Positions 5,079-5,180 of a stretch of 5,180 bases of DNA are shown one piece after another. Origin of the DNA: Candidatus Nealsoniibacteriota bacterium (lineage in GTDB: Bacteria > Patescibacteriota > Minisyncoccia > Minisyncoccales > RBG-13-42-11); the NCBI GenBank assembly GCA_003556525.1, contig PWRH01000067.1, forward strand, positions 1-5,180, read 5' to 3'. Position numbers and translations under genes: made by a program. The first letter of the stretch is position 1, and each line of letters begins with the position of its first letter. Below the pieces are notes generated by a model. The model did not search any database. It had not been told where the DNA came from and saw only the letters and a list, made by a program, of their open reading frames with translations.

Positions 5079-5180
5079 TTAATTTAGCACGATTTTTTTA
5101 ATTTTTGAACCTTGCTTTGTATCTTCTATCGAGTAGCCCATTTTTTCTACTTTTTTTCTAACTTCATCCGCTTTTTGCCA
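5079..5180 (-). CDS. cysS: Cysteinyl-tRNA synthetase, C-terminal end (5' part outside window)
   Basis: Reading the - strand from the window edge gives an open frame of 33 residues ending in TAA. It contains A4-D-E-V-R, a central M-G and then E19-D-T-K-Q-G. This matches the characteristic end of CysRS, where an 'AD-x-IR-x-x-L' helix is followed by a glycine, a hydrophobic strand and 'EDT-x-x-G-T-x-W'. Here the usual T-x-W is replaced by S-K-I and a short lysine-rich tail. This C-terminal segment belongs to the helical region of the enzyme, which charges tRNA-Cys with cysteine in the cytoplasm. The fragment is short, so the call rests on this one motif, but the match is good. dnaB starts 12 nt downstream on the same strand, suggesting a cysS-dnaB-recR transcription unit. 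Confidence 0.78.
   Translation of the reverse strand, partial: WQKADEVRKKVEKMGYSIEDTKQGSKIKKIVLN

Noticed and set aside
1..5180. Alternative genetic code (TGA as glycine or tryptophan)
   Set aside because: All conserved proteins are full length with no in-frame TGA, and tryptophan is encoded by TGG.

Overview
This AT-rich window looks like ordinary core chromosome from a low-GC bacterium, most likely a member of the Candidate Phyla Radiation (Patescibacteria, Parcubacteria-like). The basis is the compact gene packing, the divergent sequences of a cation/Ca2+ exchanger and of RecR, the lysine-rich proteins, the lack of recognisable Shine-Dalgarno sequences, and stop codons that are all TAA. 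The taxonomic call is an inference from style, not proof. All genes read through cleanly with the standard code, and no mobile element, CRISPR array, tRNA or rRNA is visible.

Layout, left half (+ strand): the C-terminal part of an aromatic amino acid permease-like transporter (1-462), a CaCA-type Na+/Ca2+ exchanger homologue (490-1446) and rmuC (1474-2523) follow each other with 27-nt gaps, as in an operon. A 190-nt non-coding stretch (2524-2713) holds four consecutive hairpins and then promoter-like hexamers ahead of rplU (ribosomal protein L21, 2714-3028).

Layout, right half (- strand): the last 33 codons of cysS (cysteinyl-tRNA synthetase, 5079-5180), then dnaB (replicative helicase, 3678-5066) and recR (3072-3677). 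The dnaB stop and the recR start abut directly (TAAATG). The two gene sets converge at 3029-3071, where one hairpin with A and T tracts on its two sides can terminate transcription in both directions.

Functionally the window combines membrane transport (permease, exchanger), DNA maintenance (RmuC, RecR, DnaB) and translation (L21, CysRS). I see no convincing new biological system. The items most worth a second look are the interlocking palindrome chain between rmuC and rplU, the loss of most canonical ion-binding residues in the exchanger, and the -10-like hexamers lying almost on top of several start codons.
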